A stretch of DNA of 64,000 nt from assembly GCA_016209015.1 (NCBI GenBank), contig JACQWY010000045.1, forward strand, positions 1 to 64,000, written 5' to 3'. The position numbers and the translations under genes were made by a program. The number at the start of each line of letters is the position of its first letter. Positions within the stretch are counted from its first letter, which is position 1. Under the pieces are notes generated by a model. That model saw only the letters and a list, made by a program, of their open reading frames with translations, was not told the DNA's origin and searched no databases. Positions 55,176 through 64,000 of this stretch are shown here, piece after piece. The DNA comes from Gammaproteobacteria bacterium (GTDB lineage Bacteria; Pseudomonadota; Gammaproteobacteria; Ga0077536).

Positions 55176-56042
55176 TTACGATTGCTCCGCCTGCAACGCC
55201 GTTTCGAGGAACAACGCTGCGAGGCTGGCGACCGTGAGATCCGCGCTCGTCCCCGGATTCACGCCCCCTAGCTTCAACTCGCCGTCGAGCGCCACCAGGG
55301 CCGGCAGCAAGTCCGCTGGATTCTCGCATGCTTTCATGGCGCTTTCCACTTCCCGGAAGCGGGTAATCAGCGCCGCGGCACGCGCCTCGCCATACTTGCG
55401 CACGATGTGGGAATCGGGGATTTCCGCGGCAAAACGCACGAAACAGGCGACCGCGGCCCAGGCCATCGAGCCCCAGCGCTCCCGCGCGGTGCGAAGCGTC
55501 GGCAGACCGCGTTCGAAGACATCGTCGAATACGGTGGCGTATTGTCGGGCGACGAAATCGCGCGGCGCAGCAATCTCCATCACGCGAGTCAGGTTCGCCG
55601 TCGGTTCGTCGCGAACGTCCTGATCCTCGCTCGCGCCGAGGCCGGCCGGCGCGGCGAGACAGATCGCGCGATAGACGAGCCGCGCATCCTCGACCGACGT
55701 CGTGCCGAGCAGCGCCGCGAGGCGCGCGCGCAGATTGCGCTCTGCCGACGGATGCAGCGCGGCGAGCGCGAGCGGCGCGGTGAGCAGCACGATGCCGAGA
55801 TTCGTATTGCAGCCGACGGCCGCGTGCGTCGCGGCGATCGCGGCGAGGACGCGTTCGCCGAGTCCGCCCGCCGGTGCGGCGAGCGCATCGACCGCGACGG
55901 CGGCACTCTTCAGGAAGTCGCACGCGCTCATCTCGTGGCCCGGAGCGTCGAGGCTCACGTTGCCGGGCTTGAACGCGATCACGTCGAGGCGGCAGGCGTC
56001 ACGCAGCGCCCCGGCGACGCGGCGCGGGGTGAGCGCGATCAC
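55176..56042 (-). CDS. CitG/MdcB-like triphosphoribosyl-dephospho-CoA synthase homolog
   Basis: The 288-residue protein has CRLDVIAFKPGNVSLD at the start, NTNLGIVLLTAPLALAA and LKLGGVNPGTSADLTVAS at the end, as in CitG-family enzymes. Citrate or malonate lyase genes are absent. A homolog lies between mch and fae in the best-studied methylotroph clusters (orf7 type), so a role in H4MPT or methanofuran assembly is likelier than lyase maturation. GTG at 56042 overlaps the ATP-grasp stop (GTGA). Confidence 0.82.
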   Translation of the reverse strand: MIALTPRRVAGALRDACRLDVIAFKPGNVSLDAPGHEMSACDFLKSAAVAVDALAAPAGGLGERVLAAIAATHAAVGCNTNLGIVLLTAPLALAALHPSAERNLRARLAALLGTTSVEDARLVYRAICLAAPAGLGASEDQDVRDEPTANLTRVMEIAAPRDFVARQYATVFDDVFERGLPTLRTARERWGSMAWAAVACFVRFAAEIPDSHIVRKYGEARAAALITRFREVESAMKACENPADLLPALVALDGELKLGGVNPGTSADLTVASLAALFLETALQAEQS

Positions 56043-56950
56043 TGCGCGGCGTCGATGCGTGCGAGCAACGCACCGGCGAGCAGCGGCGCGATGTCGACGT
56101 CGGTCACGCGCTGCAGGCCCTGCCACGCCGGGATGCCGTTCACTTCGCCGACCCACCAGCGGCCGTCGCGATCGCGCATCAGATCGACGCCCGTGTAATC
56201 GATGTCGACGGCCGCGGCCGCGGCTTCGGCGAGACGCGCCAGTTCGGGATCGAGCGTCGTCGGCTCGCAACGCGCACCCTGCGCGCGGTTCGTGATCCAG
56301 TGCTCGCTCACGCGTTGCATCGCGGCGCGTGCCCTGCCCTGCACGACGAGCACGCGCCAGTCGCGATAATCGCCGACGCCGCGCTCGATGAATTCCTGCA
56401 GATACCACACGCCCGTCAGGGGAGCCGCCGCAGCGAGCTCGGCCGCGGTCGCGACGCGCACGATGCCTTCGCCCTGCGAACCGAACAGCGGCTTCAGCAC
56501 GAGCGTCCGTCCGTCGGCGAACACCCGCGCCGCGACCGCCGCTGCCGCCTCGCGGGACTCAGTGACCCAGGTGCGCGGCGTGGGGATGTCCGCGCGGGCG
56601 AGCAGGAAACTCGTCATCGCCTTGTCGACGGTGCGTTCGATGGCGCGGCCAGAATTGACGACGGGAACGCCGAGCAGCGGCAAGGCGTGCAGGACGTCGA
56701 GCCGGAGTACGACTTCCTCGAGCGTACCGCCCGCCACGCCGCGCACGAGCGCGCCAGCGGGAAGTCCGTCTTCGAAACCTGGGATGACGACTGACGGCGT
56801 GCCGCCATCGACGTCGATACGGCACTCCTTGAGGGACACGTAGCGCGCGGCGTAACCGGCTGCCGCGAACGCCTCGGACAGCACCCGGCCGTGCCAGCCG
56901 GGTTCGTCGGTGAAGATCGCGATCCGCGGCGCGCGCGGCGTTGCCGTCAT
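56039..56950 (-). CDS. RimK-like ATP-grasp ligase of the C1 cofactor cluster
   Basis: The 303-residue ATP-grasp protein has [33 protein letters not shown] at about 150, QEFI and [14 protein letters not shown]. RimK relatives add glutamate; the archaeal MptN adds a glutamate to H4MPT. Here it could form the glutamate tail of H4MPT or methanofuran (orf5 type). ATG at 56950 overlaps the mch stop and the end overlaps the CitG-like gene. Confidence 0.82.
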   Translation of the reverse strand: MTATPRAPRIAIFTDEPGWHGRVLSEAFAAAGYAARYVSLKECRIDVDGGTPSVVIPGFEDGLPAGALVRGVAGGTLEEVVLRLDVLHALPLLGVPVVNSGRAIERTVDKAMTSFLLARADIPTPRTWVTESREAAAAVAARVFADGRTLVLKPLFGSQGEGIVRVATAAELAAAAPLTGVWYLQEFIERGVGDYRDWRVLVVQGRARAAMQRVSEHWITNRAQGARCEPTTLDPELARLAEAAAAAVDIDYTGVDLMRDRDGRWWVGEVNGIPAWQGLQRVTDVDIAPLLAGALLARIDAAQ

Positions 56951-57930
56951 GGACCGAAGGACAGATCGAGCAGGTCTTCGCGCAGTTCCCCGGCGTGATA
57001 GGTCTTGCCGCTCTTCACGGACGTCACGCTGCAGCGCGCCGGCGAGAACAGCAGGGGATCAATCTGGTAGAAGTCGTAGTTGTATTCCTTGAAGACCTTC
57101 GCGAAGGGCTTGCCGAAATCCTTCGACGCATTGCTCGGCAGCTTCCCGACGAGGGCCTGCGCGGCCTCGTCGTCGGCATCGACATAGAGATGCACCTGAC
57201 CTCCGAAGAGGATCGAGTCGTTCGTGCGGCCCATCGCCTTGATGAAGTCCGGATGCGGCGGCGGCACCGGCGCGCTGCCCGCGCCGTCGACGACGGCCTC
57301 GAGCGGGAACTTGAGCTCGTGCACCTTGTGGAGCGCGACTTCGAGCACGCGCGCCACGACCTGCACGCCTCCGGCGAGGCTCGAGGTCGGCGTCAGCACG
57401 AACGTGAGCTGCGCAGGCGTGATGCCGCAGTAGGACGTCACCTTCTCGACGATTTCGACGGGCGGGATCTTGTCGACCTCGAGCACCATGACGGTGTCGC
57501 CGGCCGGCGTGCGATAGCCGAGCTCCTTGAAGAGCTCTTCCTTGCTGCCCATCGCGCGCGCCGGCCCCGAGCCGAGCGCCATGAAGCCGTCCTTGCCCTT
57601 GCCGTGGCTCAGACTCCAGCCCGCGTACTGCGAGCCCAGGCAGGCCGTGACGGGATCGCCGGTGTGGACGTCGACGTTCCACTGCCAGCGCTTGAAATCG
57701 TTCGTCGCACGCAGCGTCACGGTGCCGAGGCCGCCGAGACAAATCTCGCTGATGATGCGCCCCGCTTCGAGGCCGCCGGGCACGGCGATGCCGGCGTCGA
57801 TGATCGTCGCGCCCGAGGCGTGGGTGCTGACGCCGACGCGATAACGATCCGGATTGGCTTTGAGACGATCGACGAGCGACTTGGCTGCGACGTTGACGTC
57901 GGCCCGGCGCGCTGACTCGTGTGCGGTCAT
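56947..57930 (-). CDS. mch: Methenyl-H4MPT cyclohydrolase
   Basis: The 327-residue enzyme has [12 protein letters not shown]-like [46 protein letters not shown] and [10 protein letters not shown], the Mch family features. It hydrolyses methenyl-H4MPT to N5-formyl-H4MPT after MtdB. Start ATG 57930 is supported by the family N-terminus. It is followed without gap by the RimK-like gene. Confidence 0.96.
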   Translation of the reverse strand: MTAHESARRADVNVAAKSLVDRLKANPDRYRVGVSTHASGATIIDAGIAVPGGLEAGRIISEICLGGLGTVTLRATNDFKRWQWNVDVHTGDPVTACLGSQYAGWSLSHGKGKDGFMALGSGPARAMGSKEELFKELGYRTPAGDTVMVLEVDKIPPVEIVEKVTSYCGITPAQLTFVLTPTSSLAGGVQVVARVLEVALHKVHELKFPLEAVVDGAGSAPVPPPHPDFIKAMGRTNDSILFGGQVHLYVDADDEAAQALVGKLPSNASKDFGKPFAKVFKEYNYDFYQIDPLLFSPARCSVTSVKSGKTYHAGELREDLLDLSFGP

Positions 57931-57974
57931 GACTTTCTCCCGATGAAGGTGTTTCTCGGAGCCACGTGACGGGC

Positions 57975-59132
57975 TCACGCTTTGAATGCATGCATGGTCC
58001 GGTGCAGCGACGTGAAGCGTTCCAGCAGCAAGTGCCGCACCGTCCGGGCCTCCGTGCCGCGGGCCGCGAGCGAGCACACGGGTGCGCCCGTCGGGATCGG
58101 CGTTCCCGCGCGAGGGCGGTCGGAAACCCAGGGCGGCCAGTCTATATCCTTTGGGATGCGAATGGGATGTTCGGCATAGAGCACCGCATGGCCGCGCACC
58201 TCGGGCGGAACCGGCAGTGGCGGACAGGGCAGACCACGGCACGCGGCGAGATGCGCGCGCAGCGCGGCGCCGGGCTCGGTGAGCAGATCGAACGTCGCTG
58301 TCGGGCGCGGGTTCACTTCGAGGAATACGAGTCTGCCGGCGTCGTCGAGGATGAAGTCGATGCCGCACAAACCGACGAGGCCGAAGGCGCGACACATGCC
58401 ATGGATCGCGGCGGCGAGCTGCACCTCGCTCGTTCCGTCGAGCACGACGCCGCCGAGCGCGCCGCCGTACCGGAACGGCGCTGCGTCCTCCGGCTGTGGC
58501 CGGAGGTGTTCCGAGCACCCGAGCAGCGTCGCGCCGTCACGCGTCGCGACGAACGCCGCCGACAGCGAGCGGCCCGCGACGTGACGCTGGAAATAGCGCC
58601 CGGCCACGGGTCGCGTGCCGGGCGCTGCCTCGCGCACGTGCGCGCCGCCTGCCGCGCCCTGCTGCTTCGACAGCCAGCGCCCGGAATCGTCCGGCCGTTC
58701 GCGTGCGATCGGCGGATGTTCGATGCCGAGCGCAGCGAGCGTCGTGGCGAAGGTTTCCGGATCGGCGATCGCGACCCGCGCAGCCGCGGGACTGCCGAGC
58801 ACGTCGAACGTCGCTTCGAGGGCGCGCAGAAGCCCGGCATCGCCTTCGAAGCCGCTGCCCCACACGAGCGGCAGAGCGCCGAATTCGGCCTGAATTCCGG
58901 CGAGCGCCGCCTGCAACGCGGCCGGCGGGAAACGCAAATCGGGAGCGGCTTCGAGCACCACCGTGCGCTCGGCACACGCGCGGGTATCGTCGTCGCCGAA
59001 CAGATCTATCGCGACCGGCCGCAGTCCTGCGGCACAGGCCGCGCTCGCGAGCTGGCGCGCGGAGCGCGCGACGACGATCAGATCAGCAGCGGCGACGGAC
59101 GATTTCCTGGGCGAGCTCGAACGCTTCCGCAT
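57975..59132 (-). CDS. ATP-grasp protein of the C1 cofactor cluster
   Basis: The 385-residue protein has an N-terminal pre-ATP domain, [14 protein letters not shown] in the ATP-grasp lid and [18 protein letters not shown]...VFLEVNPRP with the metal-binding acidic residues. It is probably a carboxylate-amine ligase, of the orf17 type seen in methylotrophs, and could be the tyrosine/tyramine-glutamate ligase of methanofuran synthesis (MfnD role). The substrate is inferred. The ATG at 59132 overlaps the mtdB end by 50 nt; no later start has better support. Confidence 0.78.
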   Translation of the reverse strand: MRKRSSSPRKSSVAAADLIVVARSARQLASAACAAGLRPVAIDLFGDDDTRACAERTVVLEAAPDLRFPPAALQAALAGIQAEFGALPLVWGSGFEGDAGLLRALEATFDVLGSPAAARVAIADPETFATTLAALGIEHPPIARERPDDSGRWLSKQQGAAGGAHVREAAPGTRPVAGRYFQRHVAGRSLSAAFVATRDGATLLGCSEHLRPQPEDAAPFRYGGALGGVVLDGTSEVQLAAAIHGMCRAFGLVGLCGIDFILDDAGRLVFLEVNPRPTATFDLLTEPGAALRAHLAACRGLPCPPLPVPPEVRGHAVLYAEHPIRIPKDIDWPPWVSDRPRAGTPIPTGAPVCSLAARGTEARTVRHLLLERFTSLHRTMHAFKA

Positions 59133-59994
59133 ACGCGAGATAGAGCGCTTCGGTGGAGTAATACATCTGCTGCAGGAGTCCGGTGTGGACGCGATACTTG
59201 ATGTCGCCGACGGCGAGTGCGCCGAGGCCTATCGCTTTGCCGGTCGGCGTGGCGAGGACGACACCCGCGTCGCGCGAACCGATGCCGTCGATGCCGCTCG
59301 GCGGCACGGCGTTCGCATCGGCGGCTGCGAGCAGCTCGTGTGCGCCCGCGAGCGCTTCGCCGTCGATGACGCGCACGCCCGCCTTCGCGGTGTTGAAGAC
59401 GACGTGCGCACGCGCGAGGATTTCGCGGACTGCCGCGGGCGTGCTGCCGTCCACGCCGCGGAACGACACGTCGTAGCGATCCTGGCAGGCCTGGGCGATT
59501 TGCTGGGCGTGCGTGACGCCGGTGTGGCTGACGAGCGAGACGTTCGCGCCGCAGCGCGCCGCGAGCAGCGCGACGCAGGTCCCGACCGGTCCGGTGCCCC
59601 CGAAGATGTAGACGTCCTTGCCGAGCAAATCCGTTTCGTGCGTCTTCTGCAGCCAGCGCTCGACGAGCGCGACCATCGAGGCGGCGGTGGTGATCGCGCC
59701 GCTCGGGTCCACGAGCACGGACACCTCGAACGGCGGCACCATCGCATCGCGGGCCGCTTTCAGCATTTCGAGCGCGAGATGGAAATCACGCCCGCCGATG
59801 AAGATGCCCGTGCGGCGTACGCCTTCCGGACGCCGCGAGAAGATCGTGTCCTGCGTGAGGCCGTAGACTTCGTCGAGCGTGATGTTGCAATAGGGCACGA
59901 CCGCGTCGTAGTGCGCTTCGTAGGCCATGTTGATGTCGAAGGGGCTGACATACTTCGTGGGACTGAAGACGTGCAGGAGATGAGGATCTTTCAT
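59083..59994 (-). CDS. mtdB: NAD(P)-dependent methylene-H4MPT dehydrogenase
   Basis: The 303-residue dehydrogenase has LLHVFSPTKYVSPFDINMAY, GIFIGGRDFHLALEML and the nucleotide-binding FGGTGPVGTCVALLAA at about residues 130-145. It fits MtdB, which oxidises methylene-H4MPT to methenyl-H4MPT with NAD+ or NADP+, not the related MtdA. It lies between mptG and the ATP-grasp gene. Confidence 0.95.
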   Translation of the reverse strand: MKDPHLLHVFSPTKYVSPFDINMAYEAHYDAVVPYCNITLDEVYGLTQDTIFSRRPEGVRRTGIFIGGRDFHLALEMLKAARDAMVPPFEVSVLVDPSGAITTAASMVALVERWLQKTHETDLLGKDVYIFGGTGPVGTCVALLAARCGANVSLVSHTGVTHAQQIAQACQDRYDVSFRGVDGSTPAAVREILARAHVVFNTAKAGVRVIDGEALAGAHELLAAADANAVPPSGIDGIGSRDAGVVLATPTGKAIGLGALAVGDIKYRVHTGLLQQMYYSTEALYLAYAEAFELAQEIVRRRC

Positions 59995-60056
59995 GGCTGC
60001 GGCGTGCTCTCGCGTGAAGGTGAATCGCCGTTAGGCGTGGGCGCCGGCGTGCTGTA

Positions 60057-61058
60057 TCACTCGAGCTCGCCGACGGTCCGCGCCTGCTTGGTGCGCGCGA
60101 CACGCAGCGTCCCGGCGCCGTGATTGCGCGCGGAGCAGATTTCAAAACCCAGGCCGCTTTCCGCCGCGTAACGCGCGACGAGTGCCTGACGCAGCGCGGC
60201 CGCCTGCTCGCCGTCCGGCGTGAACACGAAACCGGTGGGCCCCCAGGAGCTCTGCCCCACACCCTCAAGACCGAATTCGCGCGCGGCCCAGCCGACGGCC
60301 TCGGCAACGCGCCGGCTCGTATAGCCGCTGCCGCCCTGCGCCGGCGCGAAGTAATCGCCGATCAGCGCCTGGACGCGTCCGAGGCTCCGGCCGAACAACG
60401 CGAAGTCGCGCTCCGCGAGCGCGGGCAGGATGCCGACGAGCGTGAGCCGTGCGAGCTCACCCGCCGCGTCCGCGGTCATGGGCGGCAAGGCGCGGAAAGC
60501 CGCGGACTCGGCCGCGCCATTGAGGCCGTCGGCGACGTAATCGAAAACGAGCACGACGCGCCAGGTCTCGGGAAACGGCAGTCGCGCGAGCACCGGGGGT
60601 GCGACGGTATGCGGACCGCGACCGCCGTCGACGATGAAACCGCCCTGCTCGAACGCGGCGATACCGATGCCGGAACGCGCGCCGCGGCCAGTGATCGCGG
60701 CGAGTTCAGCGGCCGGCAGATCGAGGCCGGCGTAAGCTGCGATCGCGGCCGCGACGGCGAGCGCGAGTTGCGTGCCGGAGCCGAGGCCGGCATGCGCGGG
60801 GACGGTCTGCTCGATGGTCAGACGCAGCCGCGCCGACAGATCCAGCGCCGAGAGGACGGCCCGGGCATGGCGCTCGGCGCGCGCGGCGTCGAGCCCGGTG
60901 ACCACGAGTTCGCCCGACGACTCCGCGAGCACCGTGGTGCCGAGCCCGGAGATCGCGAGACCGAGACTGCCGAAGCGGCGGCCGAGGTCGCCGTTCAAAT
61001 CGACGAAGCCGAGATGCAGGCGCGCCGGAGATTCGACCCTGATGACCGCGCCGGCCAT
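60057..61058 (-). CDS. mptG: Beta-ribofuranosylaminobenzene 5'-phosphate synthase
   Basis: The 333-residue protein has the GHMP-kinase-like fold: SPARLHLGFVDLNG at the start, VPAHAGLGSGTQLALAVA at about 81-98 and RGARSGIGIAAFEQGG. It joins PRPP with p-hydroxybenzoate or p-aminobenzoate, the first committed step of H4MPT. The ATG at 61058 has AGGA upstream; a longer frame starts 13 codons earlier. It heads the minus-strand C1 run. Confidence 0.93.
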   Translation of the reverse strand: MAGAVIRVESPARLHLGFVDLNGDLGRRFGSLGLAISGLGTTVLAESSGELVVTGLDAARAERHARAVLSALDLSARLRLTIEQTVPAHAGLGSGTQLALAVAAAIAAYAGLDLPAAELAAITGRGARSGIGIAAFEQGGFIVDGGRGPHTVAPPVLARLPFPETWRVVLVFDYVADGLNGAAESAAFRALPPMTADAAGELARLTLVGILPALAERDFALFGRSLGRVQALIGDYFAPAQGGSGYTSRRVAEAVGWAAREFGLEGVGQSSWGPTGFVFTPDGEQAAALRQALVARYAAESGLGFEICSARNHGAGTLRVARTKQARTVGELE

Positions 61059-61406
61059 CACCGGTCCTGCATCGCGAAGTCGTGCGTCACGTTCCATACG
61101 TCATAGTATGGTTGCTCGCGTACGCTCGCGGAACGCTGCGGTACGGAAAATTGCGCGCCGCGCGCTACGGTGCGGAATACGGGAACGCGGTCGTCGTCTA
61201 GCATCGTCACAGCAACGGGTCCGGTATCGGTATGAAGCGCATTATAGGGCCGCGTAGCACGTTGTGGGCATCGGCCGGCACGCCTGCCGCAGGCACCGCC
61301 CGTCGCATAGTGCACGGCGCGGCAAGTGTGTTACCGTAGCCCCGGCCGCGACCGCAGCGGCGCAGGGCTTACGCGATAAAAAACAAACTCACGTGCAGCG
61401 AACACC
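61059..61406. promoter_or_regulatory. Divergent promoter region between mptG and fhcB
   Basis: This 348-nt gap contains no gene. A perfect minus-strand TATAAT stands at 61241-61246, with a weak -35. It could start the mptG-mtdB-mch message; the plus-strand fhcB promoter is not obvious. The locally AT-richer sequence fits a two-way control region. Confidence 0.5.
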
Positions 61407-62669
61407 GTGCCCGAAAAATCCATCACCGACATCCCGCAGGACACGACGCATCGCGACGTGGTCTGCCCGTTCTGTGCACTGCTCTGCGACGATCTCGTGG
61501 TGCGCACGCGCGACGGACGCACGCAGATTCTCGAGAATGCCTGCCCGCGCAGCGCCGCCGGTTTCGAACGCGCGCCGCTCGCCGTGCAACCGACTGTCGC
61601 CGGCAGAGCCGCGAGCCTCGAAGACGCCGCGAAACGTGCCGCGCAGATACTCGCACGCAGCAAGCGCCCGCTCATCGGCGGACTCGGTACGGACGTCGAC
61701 GGGGTGCGCGAGGCACTCGCGCTCGCGGAGCGCTGCGGCGGCATCGTCGATCACATGCACGCGAATGCCATGGCGAACAACGTCCGCGTGCTGCAGAGCC
61801 GCGGCTGGATCACAACGACGCTCTCGGAGTTGCGCAATCGCGCCGACCTCGTCGTGCTCGTCGGTGTCAGCTTCGCGGATCGTTATCAGCATTTCTTCCG
61901 CCGCTTCATCGATCCGACGACGACGCTCGACGGCGCGCGTCGCAGCAATCGCCGCGTGTATTTCATGGGCCCGCAGAAAGCCGCACCGACCTCCGATGCC
62001 GTACCGGTCGAGACGCTGAATTGTCGCCCCGACCAGCTCGACGCGATGCTCGGCGCGCTGCGCGCCACGCTCGCCGGGCGGCCGGTTCACCTGCGTGGCG
62101 TACAGCAGAAGCAGGTCGCCGCGCTCGCCGCAGCGATCAGGCTCGCCCGCTATCCGGTCTTCGTCTGGGCGCCGGGCCAGCTCGATCGCCAGAACGGCGA
62201 TGTCGCCATCGGCCAGATTTGCGGCCTCGTCGACGCCCTGAACGTGGACGGCCGTGCCGCGGGGCTCTTCCTCGGCGGCGACGACGGCGGCCAGTCGGCG
62301 ATGAGTGCCTGCGCCTGGCTCACCGGCTTTCCGCTGCGCATCTCCTACGGCGGAGAGACGATTGCCTACGACCCGATCAATTTTCGCAGCGACCGCCTGC
62401 TCGCGACGAATGCCGTCGATGCGCTGCTCTGGATCAGCAGCTTCGGAGTCAGCGCTCCGCCGCCCGCAGGCGCGACCATCCCGACTATCGCGATCGGCTG
62501 GCCGGTGGACGGCGCGGCGGTGCACATTCCGGCGGGCACGCCCGGCGTCGATCATGCGGGCCGCCTCGTGCGGACGGACACCGTCGTCTCGCTGCACCTG
62601 AAACCCGTGCGCGCGACCGCGCTGCCGAGCGCCGCCGACGTGCTCCGCGCGATCGCCGCGGCGTTGTGA
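61407..62669 (+). CDS. fhcB: Formyltransferase/hydrolase complex subunit B
   Basis: The 420-residue protein is the FwdB-like subunit of Fhc. An N-terminal CPFCALLCDD and a later ACPRSAAGF keep a four-cysteine pattern of the molybdopterin-oxidoreductase type, but the segment where FwdB has its metal cysteine reads HMHANAMANN, with no cysteine. This fits Fhc, which does not do the redox reaction and only moves formyl groups. The GTG at 61407 has no strong ribosome-binding site. It starts the divergent fhcBA run. Confidence 0.92.
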   Translation: MPEKSITDIPQDTTHRDVVCPFCALLCDDLVVRTRDGRTQILENACPRSAAGFERAPLAVQPTVAGRAASLEDAAKRAAQILARSKRPLIGGLGTDVDGVREALALAERCGGIVDHMHANAMANNVRVLQSRGWITTTLSELRNRADLVVLVGVSFADRYQHFFRRFIDPTTTLDGARRSNRRVYFMGPQKAAPTSDAVPVETLNCRPDQLDAMLGALRATLAGRPVHLRGVQQKQVAALAAAIRLARYPVFVWAPGQLDRQNGDVAIGQICGLVDALNVDGRAAGLFLGGDDGGQSAMSACAWLTGFPLRISYGGETIAYDPINFRSDRLLATNAVDALLWISSFGVSAPPPAGATIPTIAIGWPVDGAAVHIPAGTPGVDHAGRLVRTDTVVSLHLKPVRATALPSAADVLRAIAAAL

Positions 62670-62685
62670 ACGGAGGTTTCGCGAA

Positions 62686-64000
62686 GTGTCGATAATCGAA
62701 TTGCGCGGCGGCACGGTCTACGACCCGGCGAACGGCGTGGACGGCGAACGCCGCGACCTCTATCTCAGCAGCGAAGGGATCGTCGCGAAGCCGGACGATC
62801 CGAAGCGCGTCACGGAATCCATCGACGTCAGCGGCTGCGTCGTGATGGCGGGCGCGATCGACATCCACACCCACATCGGCGGCGGCAAGGTCACGATCGC
62901 CCGCATGATGCTGCCCGAGGATCATCTGCGCGATCTGACGACGCGCGGCCAGCACCCGCGGCTCGGCTGCGGGCACGCCGCGCCCTCCACGCTGACGACC
63001 GGCTACCGCTATGCCGAGCTCGGCTACACGGCGTGCTTCGAGCCTGCGATGCTGCCCGCGAACGCGCGTCAGGCACACATGGAAATGGCCGACACGCCGA
63101 TCGTCGACAAAGGCGCATATGCCCTCCTCGGCAACGACGATTTCCTGCTGCGCATGCTCGCGAAGAAGGCCGACAAGGCGCTGATTCGCGACTACGTCGC
63201 CTGGACGCTCAAGGCCACGCAGGCGCTGGCCATCAAGGTGGTGAACCCCGGCGGCATCAACGCCTTCAAGTTCAATCAGCGCAAGCTCGACCTCGACGAG
63301 GAGAATTCCGCTTACGGCGTGACGCCGCGCGAGATCCTGATCGCGCTCGCCGAGGGCATACAGGCGCTAGGCCTCTCGCATCCGCTGCACATCCACGGCT
63401 GCAACCTGGGCGTGCCGGGCAACGCGGAGACGACGCTCGCGACGATCGCGGCGCTCGACGGACGTCCCGCGCATCTCACGCACATTCAGTTCCACAGCTA
63501 CGGCACGGAGGGCGACAAGCACTTCTCGTCGGGCGCTGCGGCCATTGCCGAGCTCGTGAACGCGCATCGGAATATTTCGGTGGACGTCGGCCAGGTCATG
63601 TTCGGGCAGACGGTGACGGAGTCGGGCGACAGCATGCGACAGTACGCGGGCAGCGCATTCGCCGATCCGAAGAAGCGCGTCGTGATGGACATCGAATGCG
63701 ACGCGGGCTGCGGCGTGGTGCCGTTCAAGTACAAGGATCAGAATTTCGTCAATGCCCTGCAGTGGACGATCGGCCTCGAGATGTTCCTCTCCGTGCGCGA
63801 CCCATGGCGCATTTTTCTCACGACGGATCATCCGAACGGCGCGCCGTTCACGAGCTATCCGCATCTCATCAAGCTGCTCATGGATCGCTCCTTCCGCAAC
63901 GACATGCTCGGCACGATCAGCAAGGATGCCGCCGCCGCGACCACGCTCGGTTCGCTCGATCGCGAATACAGCCTCTACGAGATCGCCATCATGACGCGCG
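62686..64000 (+). CDS. fhcA: Formyltransferase/hydrolase complex subunit A (truncated by window end)
   Basis: The frame is open to the last base (438 codons). It has the amidohydrolase start IDVSGCVVMAGAIDIHTHIGGG with the metal-binding H-T-H, then GHAAPSTLTTGY, KVVNPGGINAFKF, HPLHIHGCNLG, THIQFHSYG and TTDHPNGAPF. FhcA hydrolyses formylmethanofuran to formate and methanofuran. The GTG at 62686 follows GGAGG. fhcD and fhcC are expected just beyond the window. The C-terminus is not seen. Confidence 0.95.
   Translation, partial: MSIIELRGGTVYDPANGVDGERRDLYLSSEGIVAKPDDPKRVTESIDVSGCVVMAGAIDIHTHIGGGKVTIARMMLPEDHLRDLTTRGQHPRLGCGHAAPSTLTTGYRYAELGYTACFEPAMLPANARQAHMEMADTPIVDKGAYALLGNDDFLLRMLAKKADKALIRDYVAWTLKATQALAIKVVNPGGINAFKFNQRKLDLDEENSAYGVTPREILIALAEGIQALGLSHPLHIHGCNLGVPGNAETTLATIAALDGRPAHLTHIQFHSYGTEGDKHFSSGAAAIAELVNAHRNISVDVGQVMFGQTVTESGDSMRQYAGSAFADPKKRVVMDIECDAGCGVVPFKYKDQNFVNALQWTIGLEMFLSVRDPWRIFLTTDHPNGAPFTSYPHLIKLLMDRSFRNDMLGTISKDAAAATTLGSLDREYSLYEIAIMTR

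Overview
The window is one continuous stretch of a high-GC Gram-negative chromosome. The lipid A and lipoprotein genes (kdsB, lpxK, lolA, lolC, lolD), TolQ/ExbB and TolR/ExbD proteins, the aat/bpt pair, and the blocks ftsK-lolA-rarA-crcB-serS and exbB-exbD-lpxK-kdsB point to a gammaproteobacterium, probably near the Xanthomonadales/Nevskiales/Steroidobacter side. That placement is inferred from gene content and order; no rRNA is present to settle it. Most of the very long overlapping open frames are high-GC shadows and were left out.

Layout. 0-12 kb: a dispersed repeat, an O-antigen-ligase-like protein, an ArnT/PMT-type glycosyltransferase, an alpha/beta hydrolase, a small outer-membrane barrel, a LOG-family protein, a SprT-like metalloprotease, a nitronate-monooxygenase-like flavoprotein, an MBOAT/SGNH O-acyltransferase pair, and a frameshifted gene remnant. 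11-21 kb: a catabolic-looking operon, all on the minus strand. It runs from a TetR regulator through two different hydantoinase-A-like subunits, a small four-cysteine subunit and a hydantoinase-B-like subunit, with 4-20 nt overlaps. A thiolase-fold protein lies beyond a repeat-filled gap. This matches the alpha-alpha'-beta-gamma core of acetophenone carboxylase better than acetone carboxylase or hydantoinase. 21-24.7 kb: carbonic anhydrase, a cysteine-rich protein of unknown function, small membrane proteins, tRNA-Ser(UGA) and a Bax-inhibitor-1 family protein. 24.7-49.9 kb: housekeeping genes, including serS, crcB, rarA, lolA, ftsK, aat, bpt, infA, kdsB, lpxK, exbBD, comEC, lolCD, tsaB and nrdAB. 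nrdAB has a textbook pair of NrdR boxes over a sigma70-like promoter.

50-64 kb: a tetrahydromethanopterin (H4MPT) and methanofuran-linked C1 module, with the window ending inside fhcA. Enzymes of the formaldehyde oxidation route are fae, mtdB, mch, fhcB and fhcA. Cofactor-synthesis candidates are mptG, two ATP-grasp ligases, a CitG-like protein, pabB, a hydantoinase-like MfnF candidate, a kinase-like MfnE candidate and an orphan HisA-like TIM barrel. The working model is: formaldehyde + H4MPT is handled by Fae, oxidised by MtdB, cyclohydrolysed by Mch, and passed to methanofuran and released as formate by Fhc, with the neighbouring genes making the two cofactors. This could serve methylotrophy or formaldehyde detoxification; no methanol or methylamine dehydrogenase is visible here.

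Repeats. Two dispersed non-coding repeat families link distant gaps. One is a roughly 255-bp element with 31-bp inverted arms near both position 100 and position 54,300, in opposite orientation. The other is a roughly 35-bp element near 12.3, 28.1 and 54.1 kb. No CRISPR array, integrase or insertion sequence was seen.
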